Shown: positions 1-8,945, numbered from the stretch's first letter. The stretch is 64,000 bases of DNA from Betaproteobacteria bacterium (GCA_029884335.1 JAOUIA010000008.1:16328-80327), one strand, 5' to 3'. Notes: generated by a model from the sequence alone, not told the origin. A program made the numbers and translations.

Positions 1-264
1 CGGCGAGCCGAACTCCCAGTCGCGCACCTCGCCGATGACGAAGCCGGCGACGACGCCTCCGGCGTCGGCGACGAGGAACTGCCGGCCTTCGCTGCGCGAG
101 GCGCCGTAGCGCTTGTAGACGCCCTGCCAGTAGGCGCGTTTCTCGATGCCGGTCACGCGCGTGTCGATGGCGATCACCGCGTCGAGGTCGGCCGCGCGCA
201 CCGGCCGAACGGCGACCGCCCCGGCAGCCGCGCCGGGGGCACGGCGGCGCGGCGCGCCGCTCAA
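1..264 (-). CDS. GNAT-family N-acetyltransferase, partial (cut by window edge)
   Basis: The reading frame runs off the left edge; only the N-terminal 88 codons are present. After a basic 16-residue lead, residues from about 17 read VAVRPVRAADLDAVIAIDTR, the typical first strand and helix of a GNAT domain. The segment closely resembles the start of each domain of the double-GNAT protein at 9016-10029, so it belongs to the same subfamily. The start is inferred: no ATG or GTG lies before the conserved strand in this frame, and TTG at 264 is the only usable upstream codon. It is transcribed away from the thioesterase-like/padB genes, sharing a 225-bp control region with an FNR-like box. Acetylation of acyl-CoA synthetases is known for some GNATs in aromatic degraders; a similar role here is inference. 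Confidence 0.7.
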   Translation of the reverse strand, partial: MSGAPRRRAPGAAAGAVAVRPVRAADLDAVIAIDTRVTGIEKRAYWQGVYKRYGASRSEGRQFLVADAGGVVAGFVIGEVRDWEFGSP

Positions 265-297
265 CGCTCGCCCCCGCGACGCCCGCGAACCAAAAGG

Positions 298-311
298 ATG
301 ACGTACATCAA
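298..311 (-). promoter_or_regulatory. FNR/AcpR-type box (TTGAT-GTAC-GTCAT)
   Basis: On the minus strand the site reads TTGAT, four bases, GTCAT, matching 8 of 10 positions of the FNR consensus TTGAT-N4-ATCAA. It lies 34 bp before the inferred GNAT start and 179 bp before the rightward thioesterase-like ORF. Three further boxes of the same type occur in this window. Confidence 0.55.
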
Positions 312-315
312 ATCA

Positions 316-341
316 CAAATACGCATTCGGATGCCAGATTA
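316..341 (-). promoter_or_regulatory. Copy A of the TAATyyGGyAyC motif
   Basis: On the minus strand this begins TAATCTGGCATCC and continues GAATGCGTATTTG. It matches the kor/had copy at 19194-19219 at about 19 of 26 positions, including the 9-mer AATGCGTAT. Its first half resembles the half-site of the perfect palindrome at 8920-8945. It sits 5 bp from the FNR-like box. The protein that binds it is unknown. Confidence 0.5.
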
Positions 342-489
342 GCCCGATCCGGCCGATCCGGCAACTGGCGGCCGCGAGACGACACGCGCCGCCGGTCCGC
401 CGCCGGCACGCGCAGCGCGAACGGTGGACGAGCCGTCGCGGGCGGCGCCCGAGCGCTGCCGCGCACCGGCAGACGGAGGTTTCCTGGCG

Positions 490-699
490 ATGAAGGCGAG
501 TCTGGTCCCCGGCGCATCCGGCAGCGGCACGATCCGGGTCGGCGCGGCGCGCACCGTCGGGTTCATGGGCCGGCGAGCGCGGCCGGACGCGACGCCGATG
601 CGCGTGCGCGACATGGACACGGCCGCGCGCGAGTTCCCGCCCGGCCACCCCGCCGCGAAGGACGGCAAGGCCGGCCTGCAGAAGGAGGACGAGGAGTGA
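490..699 (+). CDS. Truncated thioesterase-like protein (hotdog family remnant)
   Basis: This is a 69-codon ORF with a good ribosome site (GGAGG at 475-479, 10 bases before ATG). Residues 1-48 (MKASLVPGASGSG, then ARTVGFMG, then ATPMRVRDMD) resemble the N-terminus of FlK-like acyl-CoA thioesterases, which continue for about 80 more residues. Here the match ends and an unrelated charged tail, ending QKEDEE, follows. The TGA stop overlaps the GTG start of the next gene (GTGA), so translation may be coupled. It is either a decayed thioesterase kept as a leader for padB or a short functional protein. Family assignment is from memory of the motif and needs a profile search. Confidence 0.45.
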   Translation: MKASLVPGASGSGTIRVGAARTVGFMGRRARPDATPMRVRDMDTAAREFPPGHPAAKDGKAGLQKEDEE

Positions 700-3443
700 A
701 CGCCCCCAACGAGCTCGCGGCGGTTGCAGGCAGCGCGCGCCGCGTCCCCACCTACTGCTACCAGTGCGTGGCCGGCCCCGACCTGCTGACGGTGAAGGTC
801 GTCGACGGGATCGCCACCGAGGTCGAGCCGAACTTCTGCGCCGCCGGCATCCACCCCGGCCACGGCAAGGTCTGCGTCAAGGCCTACGGTCTGGTGCAGA
901 AGACCTACCACCCGAACCGCGTGTCGTCGCCGATGAAGCGGACGAACCCGCGCAAGGGCCGCCACGAAGATCCGGGCTTCGTGCCCATCTCGTGGGACGA
1001 GGCGCTGTCGATCGTCGCGGACAAGCTCAACGCGATCCGCGCGCAGGGGCTGCTCGACGAGTCGGGCTACCCGCGCGTGGCAGCGTCGTTCGGCGGCGCG
1101 GGCACGCCGCAGGCTTACATGGGCACGTTCCCCGCGTTTCTCGCCGCGTTCGGCCCGATGGACATGGGCTTCGGCTCGGGACAGGGCGTGAAGTGCTACC
1201 ACTCCGAGCACCTGTACGGCGAGTACTGGCACCGCGCGTTCATCGTCGCGCCAGACACGCCGCGCACCGAGTACATCATCTCCTGCGGCATGAACATCGA
1301 GGCCTCGGGCGGCGTGGCCGGCGTCGCGAGGCACGCCGACGCGCGCATCAGGGGACTGAAGCGCGTGCAGGTCGAGCCGCACCTGTCGGTGACGGGCGCC
1401 TGCTCCGCCGAGTGGATCCCGATCAGGCCGAAGACCGACGCCGCCTTCCTCTTCGCGCTGATGCACGTGATGCTCGCGGCCCCCCGCGAGCGCCTCGACA
1501 TCGCGTTCCTCGCCGGCCACACCGCTTCGCCCTACCTCGTCGGGCCGCACGGGTACTTCCTGCGCGATCCGGCGTCGCGCAAGCCGCTGCTGCACGACAC
1601 GCGCTCGGGCGCCGCGGCGCCGTTCGACGCTCCCGGCGCGACGCCTGCGCTCGAAGGCCGCTACGAGGCCGACGCCATCGAGATCGGCCCGGACGACGAG
1701 GTGCTCGCGCAAGGGCGGCTCCAGGGCACGACCGCGTTCACGCTGTACGCCGAGCACATGGCGCAGTACACGCCCGAGTGGGCGCAGGGCGTGTGCGAGG
1801 TCCCGGCGGCCACGATCCGCCGCATCGCCAACGAGTACCTCGACCACGCGCGCGTGGGCGAGACGATCGTCGTCGACGGCGTCACGCTGCCGTTCCGGCC
1901 GGTCGCGGTCACGCTGGGCAAGACGGTGAACAACGGCTGGGGCGGCTACGAGTGCGTGTGGGCGCGCACGATGCTCGCCGCGCTCGTCGGCGCGCTCGAG
2001 GTGCCGGGAGGGACGATCGGCACCACCGTGCGGCTCAACCGCACGTACAACGACCGCCACAAGAGCGTGAAGGCGGGCCTCGACGGGTTCATGGACTACC
2101 CGCTCAACCCCACCGACAAGGCGCGCTGGAAGCCGAAGCCGAACATCCGCAACGCCTACCGGACGATGGTGCCGCTCGCCGCCGACGGCCCGTGGAGCCA
2201 GGCGCTCGGGCCGACGCACTTCTCGTGGATGTTCCTCGACGAGACGCCGAAGGGGCTGCCGCGCGTGACGCTGCCGGACCTCTGGATCGTCTACCGCACC
2301 AATCCCGCGATCTCCTTCTGGGACACGCCGGGCCTGCAGGAGAAGATGGCGCGCTTCCCGTTCGTCGTGGCGTTCGCGTTCACGCGCGACGAGACGAACC
2401 ACTACGCCGACATCCTGCTGCCCGAGGCCGGCGACCTCGAGAGCCTGCAGCTCATACGCATCGGCGGCACCAAGTACGTCGAGCAGTTCTGGGACCACGC
2501 CGGATTCGCGCTGCGCCAGCCGGTCGTCGCCCCCGAGGGCGACGTGCGCGACTTCACGGACATCGCCACCGAGCTCGCGCGGCGCTGCGGGCTGACGGAC
2601 AAGTACGTCGACGCGATCAACCGCGGCATCGCCTGCGTCCCGCTCAAGGTCGCCGGGCACGACTTCTCGCTGCCCGCGAACCAGTCGCCGAGCTGCGAAG
2701 CGGTGTGGGACGCGGTGTGCAAGGCCGCGAGCGCCGAGGTGAGCGAGGGGCGCGAGGTCCACGGGCTCGACTGGTGGCGCGAGCACGGCACGATGACGCA
2801 CCCGTACTCGCAGGTCGAGTGGTTCCTCTACCCCACGCTCGAGCGCATGAACCTGCGCTTCGAGCTGCCCTACCAGGAGCGGCTGCAGCGCGTCGGCGCC
2901 GAGCTTGGCCGCCGCCTGCACGAGCACGACATGCGCTGGTGGGACACTCAGCTCCTCGAGTACCGCGCGCTGCCCGAGTGGCACGACTTCCCCGGCCTGT
3001 GGGACGAGGCGCTGCGCGACGCCGGCGCCGAGCCCTCCGACTACCCGCTGTGGCTGCTCACCGCCCGCAGCATGCAGTACGCGTGGGGCGGCAACATGGC
3101 GATGCAGCTCATGAAGGAGGTCGCCGACAACGTCACCGGCCACCGCGGCGTGATCGTCAACGCGTCCACCGCGCGCCGGCTCGGCATCGAGGACGGCGAC
3201 GAGATCGAGCTCTCCGTGCCGCATCGCACGACGCGCGGCCGCGCGGTCGTGCGCGAGGGCATCCGCCCCGACACGCTGCTCGCCATCGGCCAGTTCGAGC
3301 ACTGGGTGACGCCGTTCGCGAAGGACATCGGCAACGCGAGCCTCAACTCGCTGGCCGCGATGTCGCTCAAGCTCACCGACTCGACCGGCTCGGGCTGCGA
3401 CGTCGTGCGCGTGCGGCTCGCCCGCGCGGGAGCCAAGTCGTGA
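696..3443 (+). CDS. padB: Molybdopterin oxidoreductase catalytic subunit, PadB-like (phenylacetyl-CoA:acceptor oxidoreductase type)
   Basis: A 915-residue DMSO-reductase-family protein binding bis-MGD. The N-terminal Fe-S region has Cys21, Cys24, Cys48 and Cys60 (Cx2Cx23Cx11C), unlike the usual Cx2Cx3Cx27C. The C-terminal molydopterin dinucleotide-binding domain starts near residue 780 (YPLWLLTARSMQYAWGGNM). There is no twin-arginine signal, so it should face the cytoplasm. It overlaps padC (GTGA), which overlaps padD (ATGA), giving the three-subunit layout of catalytic, four-cluster ferredoxin and membrane anchor. In Thauera, PadBCD oxidises phenylacetyl-CoA to phenylglyoxylate with quinone. 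The match in subunit sizes and the benzoyl-CoA context support that role, but another substrate cannot be excluded. Start GTG 696 follows GAGGAGGA-like sequence. Confidence 0.7.
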   Translation: MNAPNELAAVAGSARRVPTYCYQCVAGPDLLTVKVVDGIATEVEPNFCAAGIHPGHGKVCVKAYGLVQKTYHPNRVSSPMKRTNPRKGRHEDPGFVPISWDEALSIVADKLNAIRAQGLLDESGYPRVAASFGGAGTPQAYMGTFPAFLAAFGPMDMGFGSGQGVKCYHSEHLYGEYWHRAFIVAPDTPRTEYIISCGMNIEASGGVAGVARHADARIRGLKRVQVEPHLSVTGACSAEWIPIRPKTDAAFLFALMHVMLAAPRERLDIAFLAGHTASPYLVGPHGYFLRDPASRKPLLHDTRSGAAAPFDAPGATPALEGRYEADAIEIGPDDEVLAQGRLQGTTAFTLYAEHMAQYTPEWAQGVCEVPAATIRRIANEYLDHARVGETIVVDGVTLPFRPVAVTLGKTVNNGWGGYECVWARTMLAALVGALEVPGGTIGTTVRLNRTYNDRHKSVKAGLDGFMDYPLNPTDKARWKPKPNIRNAYRTMVPLAADGPWSQALGPTHFSWMFLDETPKGLPRVTLPDLWIVYRTNPAISFWDTPGLQEKMARFPFVVAFAFTRDETNHYADILLPEAGDLESLQLIRIGGTKYVEQFWDHAGFALRQPVVAPEGDVRDFTDIATELARRCGLTDKYVDAINRGIACVPLKVAGHDFSLPANQSPSCEAVWDAVCKAASAEVSEGREVHGLDWWREHGTMTHPYSQVEWFLYPTLERMNLRFELPYQERLQRVGAELGRRLHEHDMRWWDTQLLEYRALPEWHDFPGLWDEALRDAGAEPSDYPLWLLTARSMQYAWGGNMAMQLMKEVADNVTGHRGVIVNASTARRLGIEDGDEIELSVPHRTTRGRAVVREGIRPDTLLAIGQFEHWVTPFAKDIGNASLNSLAAMSLKLTDSTGSGCDVVRVRLARAGAKS

Positions 3444-4105
3444 CGCGCTGGGCGATGGTCGCGGACCTGCGCCGCTGCGTGGGCTGCCAGACGTGCACGG
3501 CCGCCTGCCGCCACGCCAACGCCACGCCGCCCGGAGTGCAGTGGCGGCGCGTGCTCGACGTGGAGGTGGGCGAGTTTCCCGACGTGAAGCGCGTGTTCCT
3601 GCCGGTCGGCTGCCAGCACTGCGACGAGCCGCCGTGCCTCGACGTCTGCCCGACGACCGCGACGCGCAAGCGCGACGACGGGATCGTCACCGTCGACTAC
3701 GACCTGTGCCTCGGCTGCGGCTACTGCGCGGTCGCCTGCCCCTACCAGGCGCGCCACCGCACCCCGCGCGCGGTGTTCGCCTACGGCGGGGCGCCGGCGA
3801 AGCACGAGGCGAAGCGCCACGACCCGGCGCGCATCGCGGTGGCGACCAAGTGCACGTTCTGCGTCGAGCGCATCGACTCCGGCACCGCGCAGGGGCTGAC
3901 GCCCGGCGTCGACCCGGAGGCCACGCCGGCGTGCGTCAACTCGTGCCTCTCGGGCGCGCTCGCGTTCGGCGACCTCGACGATCCGGGCAGCAACGTGTCG
4001 CAGCTGCTGCGCGAGAATCGCCACTTCCGCATGCACGCCGAGCTCGGCACCGGCCCGGGCTTCTACTACCTGTGGGACAAGGCACTGCCGGAGGCCGCAC
4101 AATGA
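3440..4105 (+). CDS. padC: Four-cluster [4Fe-4S] electron-transfer subunit, PadC-like
   Basis: A 221-residue DmsB/NrfC-type ferredoxin with sixteen cluster cysteines in four groups: 13/16/19/23, 58/61/66/70, 90/93/96/100 and 138/141/165/169. It would carry electrons from the molybdenum subunit to the membrane anchor. The GTG start overlaps the TGA of the upstream gene, and its own stop overlaps the next ATG, so the three subunits are translationally coupled. No signal peptide is seen, as expected for a subunit that stays with a cytoplasmic catalytic partner. The general role is secure; assignment to phenylacetyl-CoA oxidation rests on context. Confidence 0.75.
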   Translation: MTRWAMVADLRRCVGCQTCTAACRHANATPPGVQWRRVLDVEVGEFPDVKRVFLPVGCQHCDEPPCLDVCPTTATRKRDDGIVTVDYDLCLGCGYCAVACPYQARHRTPRAVFAYGGAPAKHEAKRHDPARIAVATKCTFCVERIDSGTAQGLTPGVDPEATPACVNSCLSGALAFGDLDDPGSNVSQLLRENRHFRMHAELGTGPGFYYLWDKALPEAAQ

Positions 4106-4956
4106 CGATCGCCTACGCCTACGGGCCGAACCCCTGGCCGCAGTCGTTCTGGGACGCGCGCGCCGCGGCGAACTTCGTCTGCGGCGGCGCCGGCGCGGGC
4201 CTCGTCGTCGCGGCTGCGCTGTCGGGGGCGCGCGGCACGGCGCTCGTCGTCCCGCTGCTCGCCGGCCTCGCCATCGTTGCCTGCGGGCTCGCCGCCGTGT
4301 TCGCCGAGATCGGCCGGCCGCTGCGCGCGGCGAACGTCGTGCGCAATCCGGCGACGTCCTGGATGACGCGCGAGGCGATCGTCGCGCCGCTGCTGTTCGC
4401 GTGCGGGGTCGCAGGCGCATTCGGCAGCCTCGCGTTCGTCGCGACCGCGGCGGCGCTGGCCCTGGCGTTCGTCTACTGCCAGGGCCGCATGGTGCACGCC
4501 GCACGCGGTATCCCCGCGTGGCGCGCGCCGCAGGTGCCGTGGCTGTTCGTCGCCACCGGCATGGCGGAGGGTCTCGGGCTTTGGCTGGCGCTCGCCGCGT
4601 TCCTCGAGTTGCGCTCGGCCCGCGTGGCCGGGTGGCTCGGCGTGGCGATCATCGCCCGCTACGTGATCTTCCGCATCTACCGCCGCGGCCTCGGCAGGGC
4701 GCTCGCCGCCGCGCCTGCGCGCGCGCTCGACGCGGCGGGCCGCGCGCTGCTCTGGGGCGGCACGCTGGCGCCGCTGGTCCTGCTGGCGATCGCGGCGGCC
4801 GTGCGGACGCAGCCCTGGGCGCCGTGGCTCCTGCTGGCAGCCGGCCTGTGCGCCGCGCTCTTCGGCGCGTGGCTCAAGGCGACGCTGGTGCTGCGCGCCG
4901 GGCACACGCAGGGCTACACGCTGCCCGCGCTGCCTGTCCGCGGCACGCGAGCGTAG
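4102..4956 (+). CDS. padD: Membrane anchor subunit, DmsC/NrfD-like (PadD-like)
   Basis: A 284-residue polytopic protein with about eight hydrophobic segments. The first is near residues 22-40 and the last near 240-260. It resembles the quinone-interacting anchor subunits of DMSO-reductase-type complexes and completes the PadBCD-like trio by gene order and ATGA overlap. It would pass electrons from the ferredoxin subunit to the quinone pool. About 120 bp of non-coding DNA follows before hcrC, with no clear terminator, so read-through into the hcr genes is possible. Confidence 0.65.
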   Translation: MTIAYAYGPNPWPQSFWDARAAANFVCGGAGAGLVVAAALSGARGTALVVPLLAGLAIVACGLAAVFAEIGRPLRAANVVRNPATSWMTREAIVAPLLFACGVAGAFGSLAFVATAAALALAFVYCQGRMVHAARGIPAWRAPQVPWLFVATGMAEGLGLWLALAAFLELRSARVAGWLGVAIIARYVIFRIYRRGLGRALAAAPARALDAAGRALLWGGTLAPLVLLAIAAAVRTQPWAPWLLLAAGLCAALFGAWLKATLVLRAGHTQGYTLPALPVRGTRA

Positions 4957-5080
4957 GGCGCGGGACGTCCGGGCGATGGACGCGCGCATCGCAGGCGCGG
5001 GGACGGCGCCGACCTTCCGCGCCTCCGCCGGGCCCGTGCCGCGCGGGTGCTCGGCCTGCGCCCCGCAATGAACTGAAGCC

Positions 5081-5551
5081 ATGCCGAAACGCATCCTCGA
5101 CGTGACGATCAACGGGACGCGCCGCGAGGACGCGGTCGCCGACTCGACGCTGCTGCTCGACTACCTGCGCGAACAGCTCGGCCTCACCGGCACGAAGCGC
5201 GGCTGCGACGGCGGCGAGTGCGGCGCCTGCACGGTGCTGATCGACGGCGAGCCGGCGCTCGCCTGCATCACGCTCGCCGCGCGCTGCGAAGGCAGGCGCG
5301 TCGAGACCATCGAGTCGCTCGCGCGGAGCGGGCGCATGTCGGCGCTGCAGGCGGCGTTCCACGAGAAGCTCGGCACGCAGTGCGGCTTCTGCACCCCCGG
5401 CATGATCATGGCTTCCGAAGCGCTGCTCCGGCGCGATCCGCACCCGGACGAGGCGGCGATCCGCGCGGCGCTGGGCGGCAACATCTGCCGCTGCACCGGC
5501 TACGTCAAGATCATCGAGTCGGTGCAGGCGGCCGCGGAGGCGCGCGAGTGA
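5081..5551 (+). CDS. hcrC: 4-hydroxybenzoyl-CoA reductase, small [2Fe-2S] subunit
   Basis: A 156-residue member of the xanthine-oxidase small-subunit family. A plant-type [2Fe-2S] domain has Cys42, Cys47, Cys50 and Cys62. A helical second domain has Cys101, Cys104, Cys136 and Cys138, in the contexts CGFC and ICRC. Length equals that of known HcrC/HbaB proteins. It relays electrons from the flavin subunit to the molybdenum site for reductive removal of the para-hydroxyl of 4-hydroxybenzoyl-CoA, giving benzoyl-CoA. The family alone is shared with CO and xanthine dehydrogenases; the specific call comes from the partner at 7896-8885. Start ATG 5081; the stop overlaps the hcrA GTG. Confidence 0.9.
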   Translation: MPKRILDVTINGTRREDAVADSTLLLDYLREQLGLTGTKRGCDGGECGACTVLIDGEPALACITLAARCEGRRVETIESLARSGRMSALQAAFHEKLGTQCGFCTPGMIMASEALLRRDPHPDEAAIRAALGGNICRCTGYVKIIESVQAAAEARE

Positions 5552-7896
5552 AGCCGGGCGCGCCCGGCGTCAGGGGAGTCGCCGTCGGGGTCCGCCAGCC
5601 CCTGATCGACGGCGTCGAGAAGGTCACGGGTCGCGCGAAATACACCGCCGACCTGCCCGCCGCGGGCGCGCTGGTCGGCGCGATCCTGCGCAGCCCGGCC
5701 GCGCACGCGACGATCCGCGGCATCGACGTCTCGGCGGCGCTGGCGATCCCCGGCGTGCGAGCGGTGGTCACCGGCGCCGACTGCGACATCGCCTACGGCG
5801 TCATACCGATCGCGCAGAACGAGTTCCCGCTCGCCCGCGAGCGCGTGCGCTACCGCGGCGAGCCGGTCGCCGCCGTGGCCGCGGTCGACGCCGCGACCGC
5901 GCGCGCGGCGCTCGATGCCATCGTGCTCGACTTCGAGCCGCTGCCGGCGTACTTCGACGACGCCGCCGCCCGCGCGCCGGACGCCGTGCTGCTGCACGCG
6001 AACAAGCCGGGCAACGTCGAGCGCGAGGTCGACCACGTGTTCGGCGATCCCGACGCCGGCTTCGCGGCGGCCGACCTCGTGCGCGAGGAGCGCTTCCACT
6101 ACGCCGAGGTCACGCACGCGATGATGGAGCCCAACGCGGCGCTCGCCGAGTGGGACGCCGAGCGCGGCCGGCTCACGCTGCACTCGGTGACGCAGGTGCC
6201 CTACTACGTGCACCTGGCGCTCGCGCGCTGCCTCGCGCTCGACGAATCGCGCATCCGCGTGGTCAAGCCGTTCGTGGGCGGCGGCTTCGGCCACCGCACC
6301 GAGACGCTCAACTTCGAGATCGTCGCGGCGCTGCTCGCGCGCGCCGCGGGCGGCACGGTGAAGCTGGAGCTCTCGCGCGAGGAGAGCTTCCTCACGCACC
6401 GCGGGCGGCCGCAGACCGACATCCGCATGAAGATCGGCCTCGCGCGCGACGGGGCGATCACTGCCGTGGACGCCGAGATCGTGCAGCGCGGCGGCGCCTA
6501 CGCGGGCTACGGGCTGGTGACGATCCTCTACGCGGGCGCGCTGCTGCACGCGCTGTACCGCGTGCCGGCGAGCCGCTACCGCGGGGTGCGCGTCTACGCG
6601 AACACGCCGCCGAACGGCGCGATGCGCGGCCACGGCTCGGTCGACGCGCGTCACGCATTCGAGTCGCTGCTCGATCGCATGGCGGGCGAGCTGGGCCTCG
6701 ACCCGTTCGCCGTGCGCCGCGCCAACCTGATCGTGCCGCCGTGGCGCACGATCAACGACCTGCAGGTCAACTCCTGCGGTCTCGGCGAGTGCCTCGACAT
6801 CGTCGAGCGCGCCTCGCGCTGGCGCGAGCGGCGCGGCAGGCTGCCGCGCGGCCGCGGGCTGGGGATGGCCTGCTCGCACTACGTCAGCGGCTCGGCCAAG
6901 CCGGTGCACTGGACCGGCGAGCCGCACGCGGTGGTGCAGCTCAAGCTGGACTTCGACGGCGCAGTCACGGTGCTCACCGGCGCCTCCGACATAGGCCAGG
7001 GCAGCTCGACGCTCATCGCGCAGGTGGCCGCCGAGGTGCTCGCGCTGCCGCTCGACCGCTTCCGCGTGTTCGCCAACGACAGCGCAGTGACGCCGAAGGA
7101 CAACGGCAGCTACTCCTCGCGCGTTTCGTTCATGGTCGGCAACGCCGCGATCCGCGCCGCCGACGCGCTCAGGCGCGAGTTGATCCAGGCCGCCGCTCGC
7201 AAGCTCGAAGTCGCCGTCGAGGACGTCGAGGCCGACGGCGAGACCTACCGCGTGCGCGGCACCGACCGCGAGCTGGGCTGGAAGGACGTCGTCAACGCCG
7301 CGCTCGAACCGTCGGGAACACTCAGCGTAAAGGGCGCGTGGTCCACGCCGCCGGAGACGCAGGGCGGGAAGTTCCGCGGCGCCGCGGTCGGCTCGTCCGC
7401 GGGCTTCTCCTACGCCGCGCAGGTGGTCGAGGTCGCCGTCGACGAGGAGACCGGCGAGGTGCGCGTCGAGCGCGTCTGGGTGGCGCACGACTGCGGGCGC
7501 GCGATCAATCCGCTCGCGGTCGAAGGGCAGGTCCAGGGCTCGGTGTGGATGGGCATGGGGCAGGCGCTCGGCGAGGAGACGCGCTACCACGACGGCCTGC
7601 ACCTGCGCGCCAACATGATCGACTACCGCATCCCGACGATCGCCGAGTCGCCGCCGATCGAGACCTACATCGTCGAGGCGCCGGACCCCAACGGCCCGTT
7701 CGGCGCGAAGGAGGCGGGCGAAGGCGCGCTGTCCGGCTTCCTGCCGGCGCTCACCAGCGCGATCGCGGACGCGACCGGCATCGCGCTCAACGAGCTGCCG
7801 GCCACGCCGGAGCACCTGCTCGCGGCCATCGTCGACCGCCGGCGCGCGGCGCAGCTTGCCGCCGCGAAAGCCGCGCGCGCCGCCGGAGGCGCGTGA
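5548..7896 (+). CDS. hcrA: 4-hydroxybenzoyl-CoA reductase, large molybdenum subunit
   Basis: A 782-residue xanthine-oxidase-family molybdopterin subunit. The N-terminal a/b-hammerhead starts near residue 15 ([20 protein letters not shown]). The cofactor-binding loop GGGFGHRTE is near residue 250, and [12 protein letters not shown] near 720 carries the conserved active-site Glu. Known HcrA is about 770 residues. GTG 5548 overlaps the hcrC stop, and its TGA overlaps the hcrB ATG, so CAB are coupled. The enzyme works in the cytoplasm, is oxygen sensitive, and uses low-potential ferredoxin as donor in Thauera. No signal peptide is present, which agrees. Confidence 0.92.
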   Translation: MKPGAPGVRGVAVGVRQPLIDGVEKVTGRAKYTADLPAAGALVGAILRSPAAHATIRGIDVSAALAIPGVRAVVTGADCDIAYGVIPIAQNEFPLARERVRYRGEPVAAVAAVDAATARAALDAIVLDFEPLPAYFDDAAARAPDAVLLHANKPGNVEREVDHVFGDPDAGFAAADLVREERFHYAEVTHAMMEPNAALAEWDAERGRLTLHSVTQVPYYVHLALARCLALDESRIRVVKPFVGGGFGHRTETLNFEIVAALLARAAGGTVKLELSREESFLTHRGRPQTDIRMKIGLARDGAITAVDAEIVQRGGAYAGYGLVTILYAGALLHALYRVPASRYRGVRVYANTPPNGAMRGHGSVDARHAFESLLDRMAGELGLDPFAVRRANLIVPPWRTINDLQVNSCGLGECLDIVERASRWRERRGRLPRGRGLGMACSHYVSGSAKPVHWTGEPHAVVQLKLDFDGAVTVLTGASDIGQGSSTLIAQVAAEVLALPLDRFRVFANDSAVTPKDNGSYSSRVSFMVGNAAIRAADALRRELIQAAARKLEVAVEDVEADGETYRVRGTDRELGWKDVVNAALEPSGTLSVKGAWSTPPETQGGKFRGAAVGSSAGFSYAAQVVEVAVDEETGEVRVERVWVAHDCGRAINPLAVEGQVQGSVWMGMGQALGEETRYHDGLHLRANMIDYRIPTIAESPPIETYIVEAPDPNGPFGAKEAGEGALSGFLPALTSAIADATGIALNELPATPEHLLAAIVDRRRAAQLAAAKAARAAGGA

Positions 7897-8885
7897 TGGA
7901 CCGCATGCACGAATTCCGGCTCTCGCGGCCCGACTCGCTCGACGAGGCCGTCGCGCTGCTCGCGCGCGACCCGCTCGCGCGGCCGCTCGCCGGCGGCACC
8001 GATCTCGTGCCGAACCTGCGCCGCGGCATCGGCGCGCCCTCGGTGCTGGTCGATCTCTCCGGCGTGCCGGGCCTCGACGCCATCGAGGCGGGCGCCGACG
8101 GCAGCATCGCGATCGGCGCCGGCGTAACGCTCGCCCGCGTCGTGCGCGACGACGCGATCGCGCGCGCGCTGCCCGCGTTGCAGCAGGCGGCGGCGAGCGT
8201 GGCGGGGCCTTCGCACCGAACCGCCGCCACGCTGGGAGGCAACCTGTGCCTCGACACGCGCTGCGTGTTCTACAACCAGAGCGAGTGGTGGCGCCGCGCC
8301 AACGACTTCTGCCTCAAGCACGGCGGCGACACCTGCCACGTCGCGCCGCAGGGCACGCGCTGCCACGCCGCCTACTCGGGCGACACGGCCGCTGCGCTGA
8401 TCGCCCTCGCGGCCGAAGCGGAGGTCGCCGGGCCGCAGGGCTCGCGGCGCGTTCCGCTCGAGCGGATGTTCGTGGACGACGGCGCGAAGCACCTCGCGCT
8501 CGGCCGCGGCGAGATCCTCCTGCGCGTGCACGTCCCCCCGCAGCCGGCGGGATCGCGCAACGCCTACCGCAAGGCCCGCCCGCGCGGCGCGATCGACTTC
8601 CCGCTCGCCGGGGCGGCGGCCCGCGTGGCGCTCGACGACGGCGGCGCGATCGCGTCGCTGCGCGTCGCGCTGACCGGCACGAATTCGCACCCGCTGCTGC
8701 TTGACGGCACGGCCGAGTGCGTCGGCCGCCCCGTCGACGAGGCCATGCTGGGCGGACTGGCCAAGCGGGTGCAGAAGCAGGCGAAGCCGATGCGGTCGAC
8801 GGTCACGTCGTCGAACTGGCGCCGCACCGTGGCCGCGGTGCTGGTCCGCCGCGTCGTCGCGGAGCTGGCCTTCGCGCCGGGTTGA
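7896..8885 (+). CDS. hcrB: 4-hydroxybenzoyl-CoA reductase, FAD/[4Fe-4S] subunit
   Basis: A 329-residue CoxM/HcrB-type flavoprotein. The FAD-binding segments are LAGGTDLVPN (31-40) and ATLGGNLCLDTR (111-122). It carries the extra loop found only in 4-hydroxybenzoyl-CoA reductases: Cys123, Cys139, Cys147 and Cys156, spaced x15, x7 and x8. That is exactly the spacing of the four ligands of the additional [4Fe-4S] cluster in the Thauera enzyme (122/138/146/155 by published numbering). This is the best evidence that the trio is a 4-hydroxybenzoyl-CoA reductase rather than a general xanthine dehydrogenase. Its stop lies within an FNR-like box that belongs to the next gene's control region. Confidence 0.95.
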   Translation: MDRMHEFRLSRPDSLDEAVALLARDPLARPLAGGTDLVPNLRRGIGAPSVLVDLSGVPGLDAIEAGADGSIAIGAGVTLARVVRDDAIARALPALQQAAASVAGPSHRTAATLGGNLCLDTRCVFYNQSEWWRRANDFCLKHGGDTCHVAPQGTRCHAAYSGDTAAALIALAAEAEVAGPQGSRRVPLERMFVDDGAKHLALGRGEILLRVHVPPQPAGSRNAYRKARPRGAIDFPLAGAAARVALDDGGAIASLRVALTGTNSHPLLLDGTAECVGRPVDEAMLGGLAKRVQKQAKPMRSTVTSSNWRRTVAAVLVRRVVAELAFAPG

Positions 8886-8895
8886 TCGGCGTCAA
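8882..8895 (+). promoter_or_regulatory. FNR/AcpR-type box (TTGAT-CGGC-GTCAA)
   Basis: Matches 9 of 10 positions of TTGAT-N4-ATCAA. It overlaps the hcrB stop codon and lies 120 bp before the double-GNAT gene, 24 bp left of the perfect palindrome. Confidence 0.6.
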
Positions 8896-8919
8896 GGGCG
8901 ACGCGGCCGCTTTCCACTT

Positions 8920-8945
8920 TAATTCGGTATCGCGATACCGAATTA
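8920..8945. promoter_or_regulatory. Perfect 26-bp palindromic operator candidate
   Basis: TAATTCGGTATCG (8920-8932) is followed directly by its exact reverse complement (8933-8945), with no spacer or mismatch. It is AT-rich against a very GC-rich background and lies 70 bp before the double-GNAT start. The half-site recurs in degenerate form at 316-341 and 19194-19220. The size and symmetry suit a dimeric regulator, but the binding protein is not identified. Confidence 0.7.

Noticed and set aside
339..3302. 987-codon open frame opposite padB
   Set aside because: High GC leaves antisense frames open. The sequence is Arg/Val/Ala-rich with no domain, and it is the shadow of a clear molybdoenzyme gene.
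5081..8885. hcrCAB as xanthine or CO dehydrogenase
   Set aside because: The extra four-cysteine loop of the flavin subunit has the exact spacing of 4-hydroxybenzoyl-CoA reductase.
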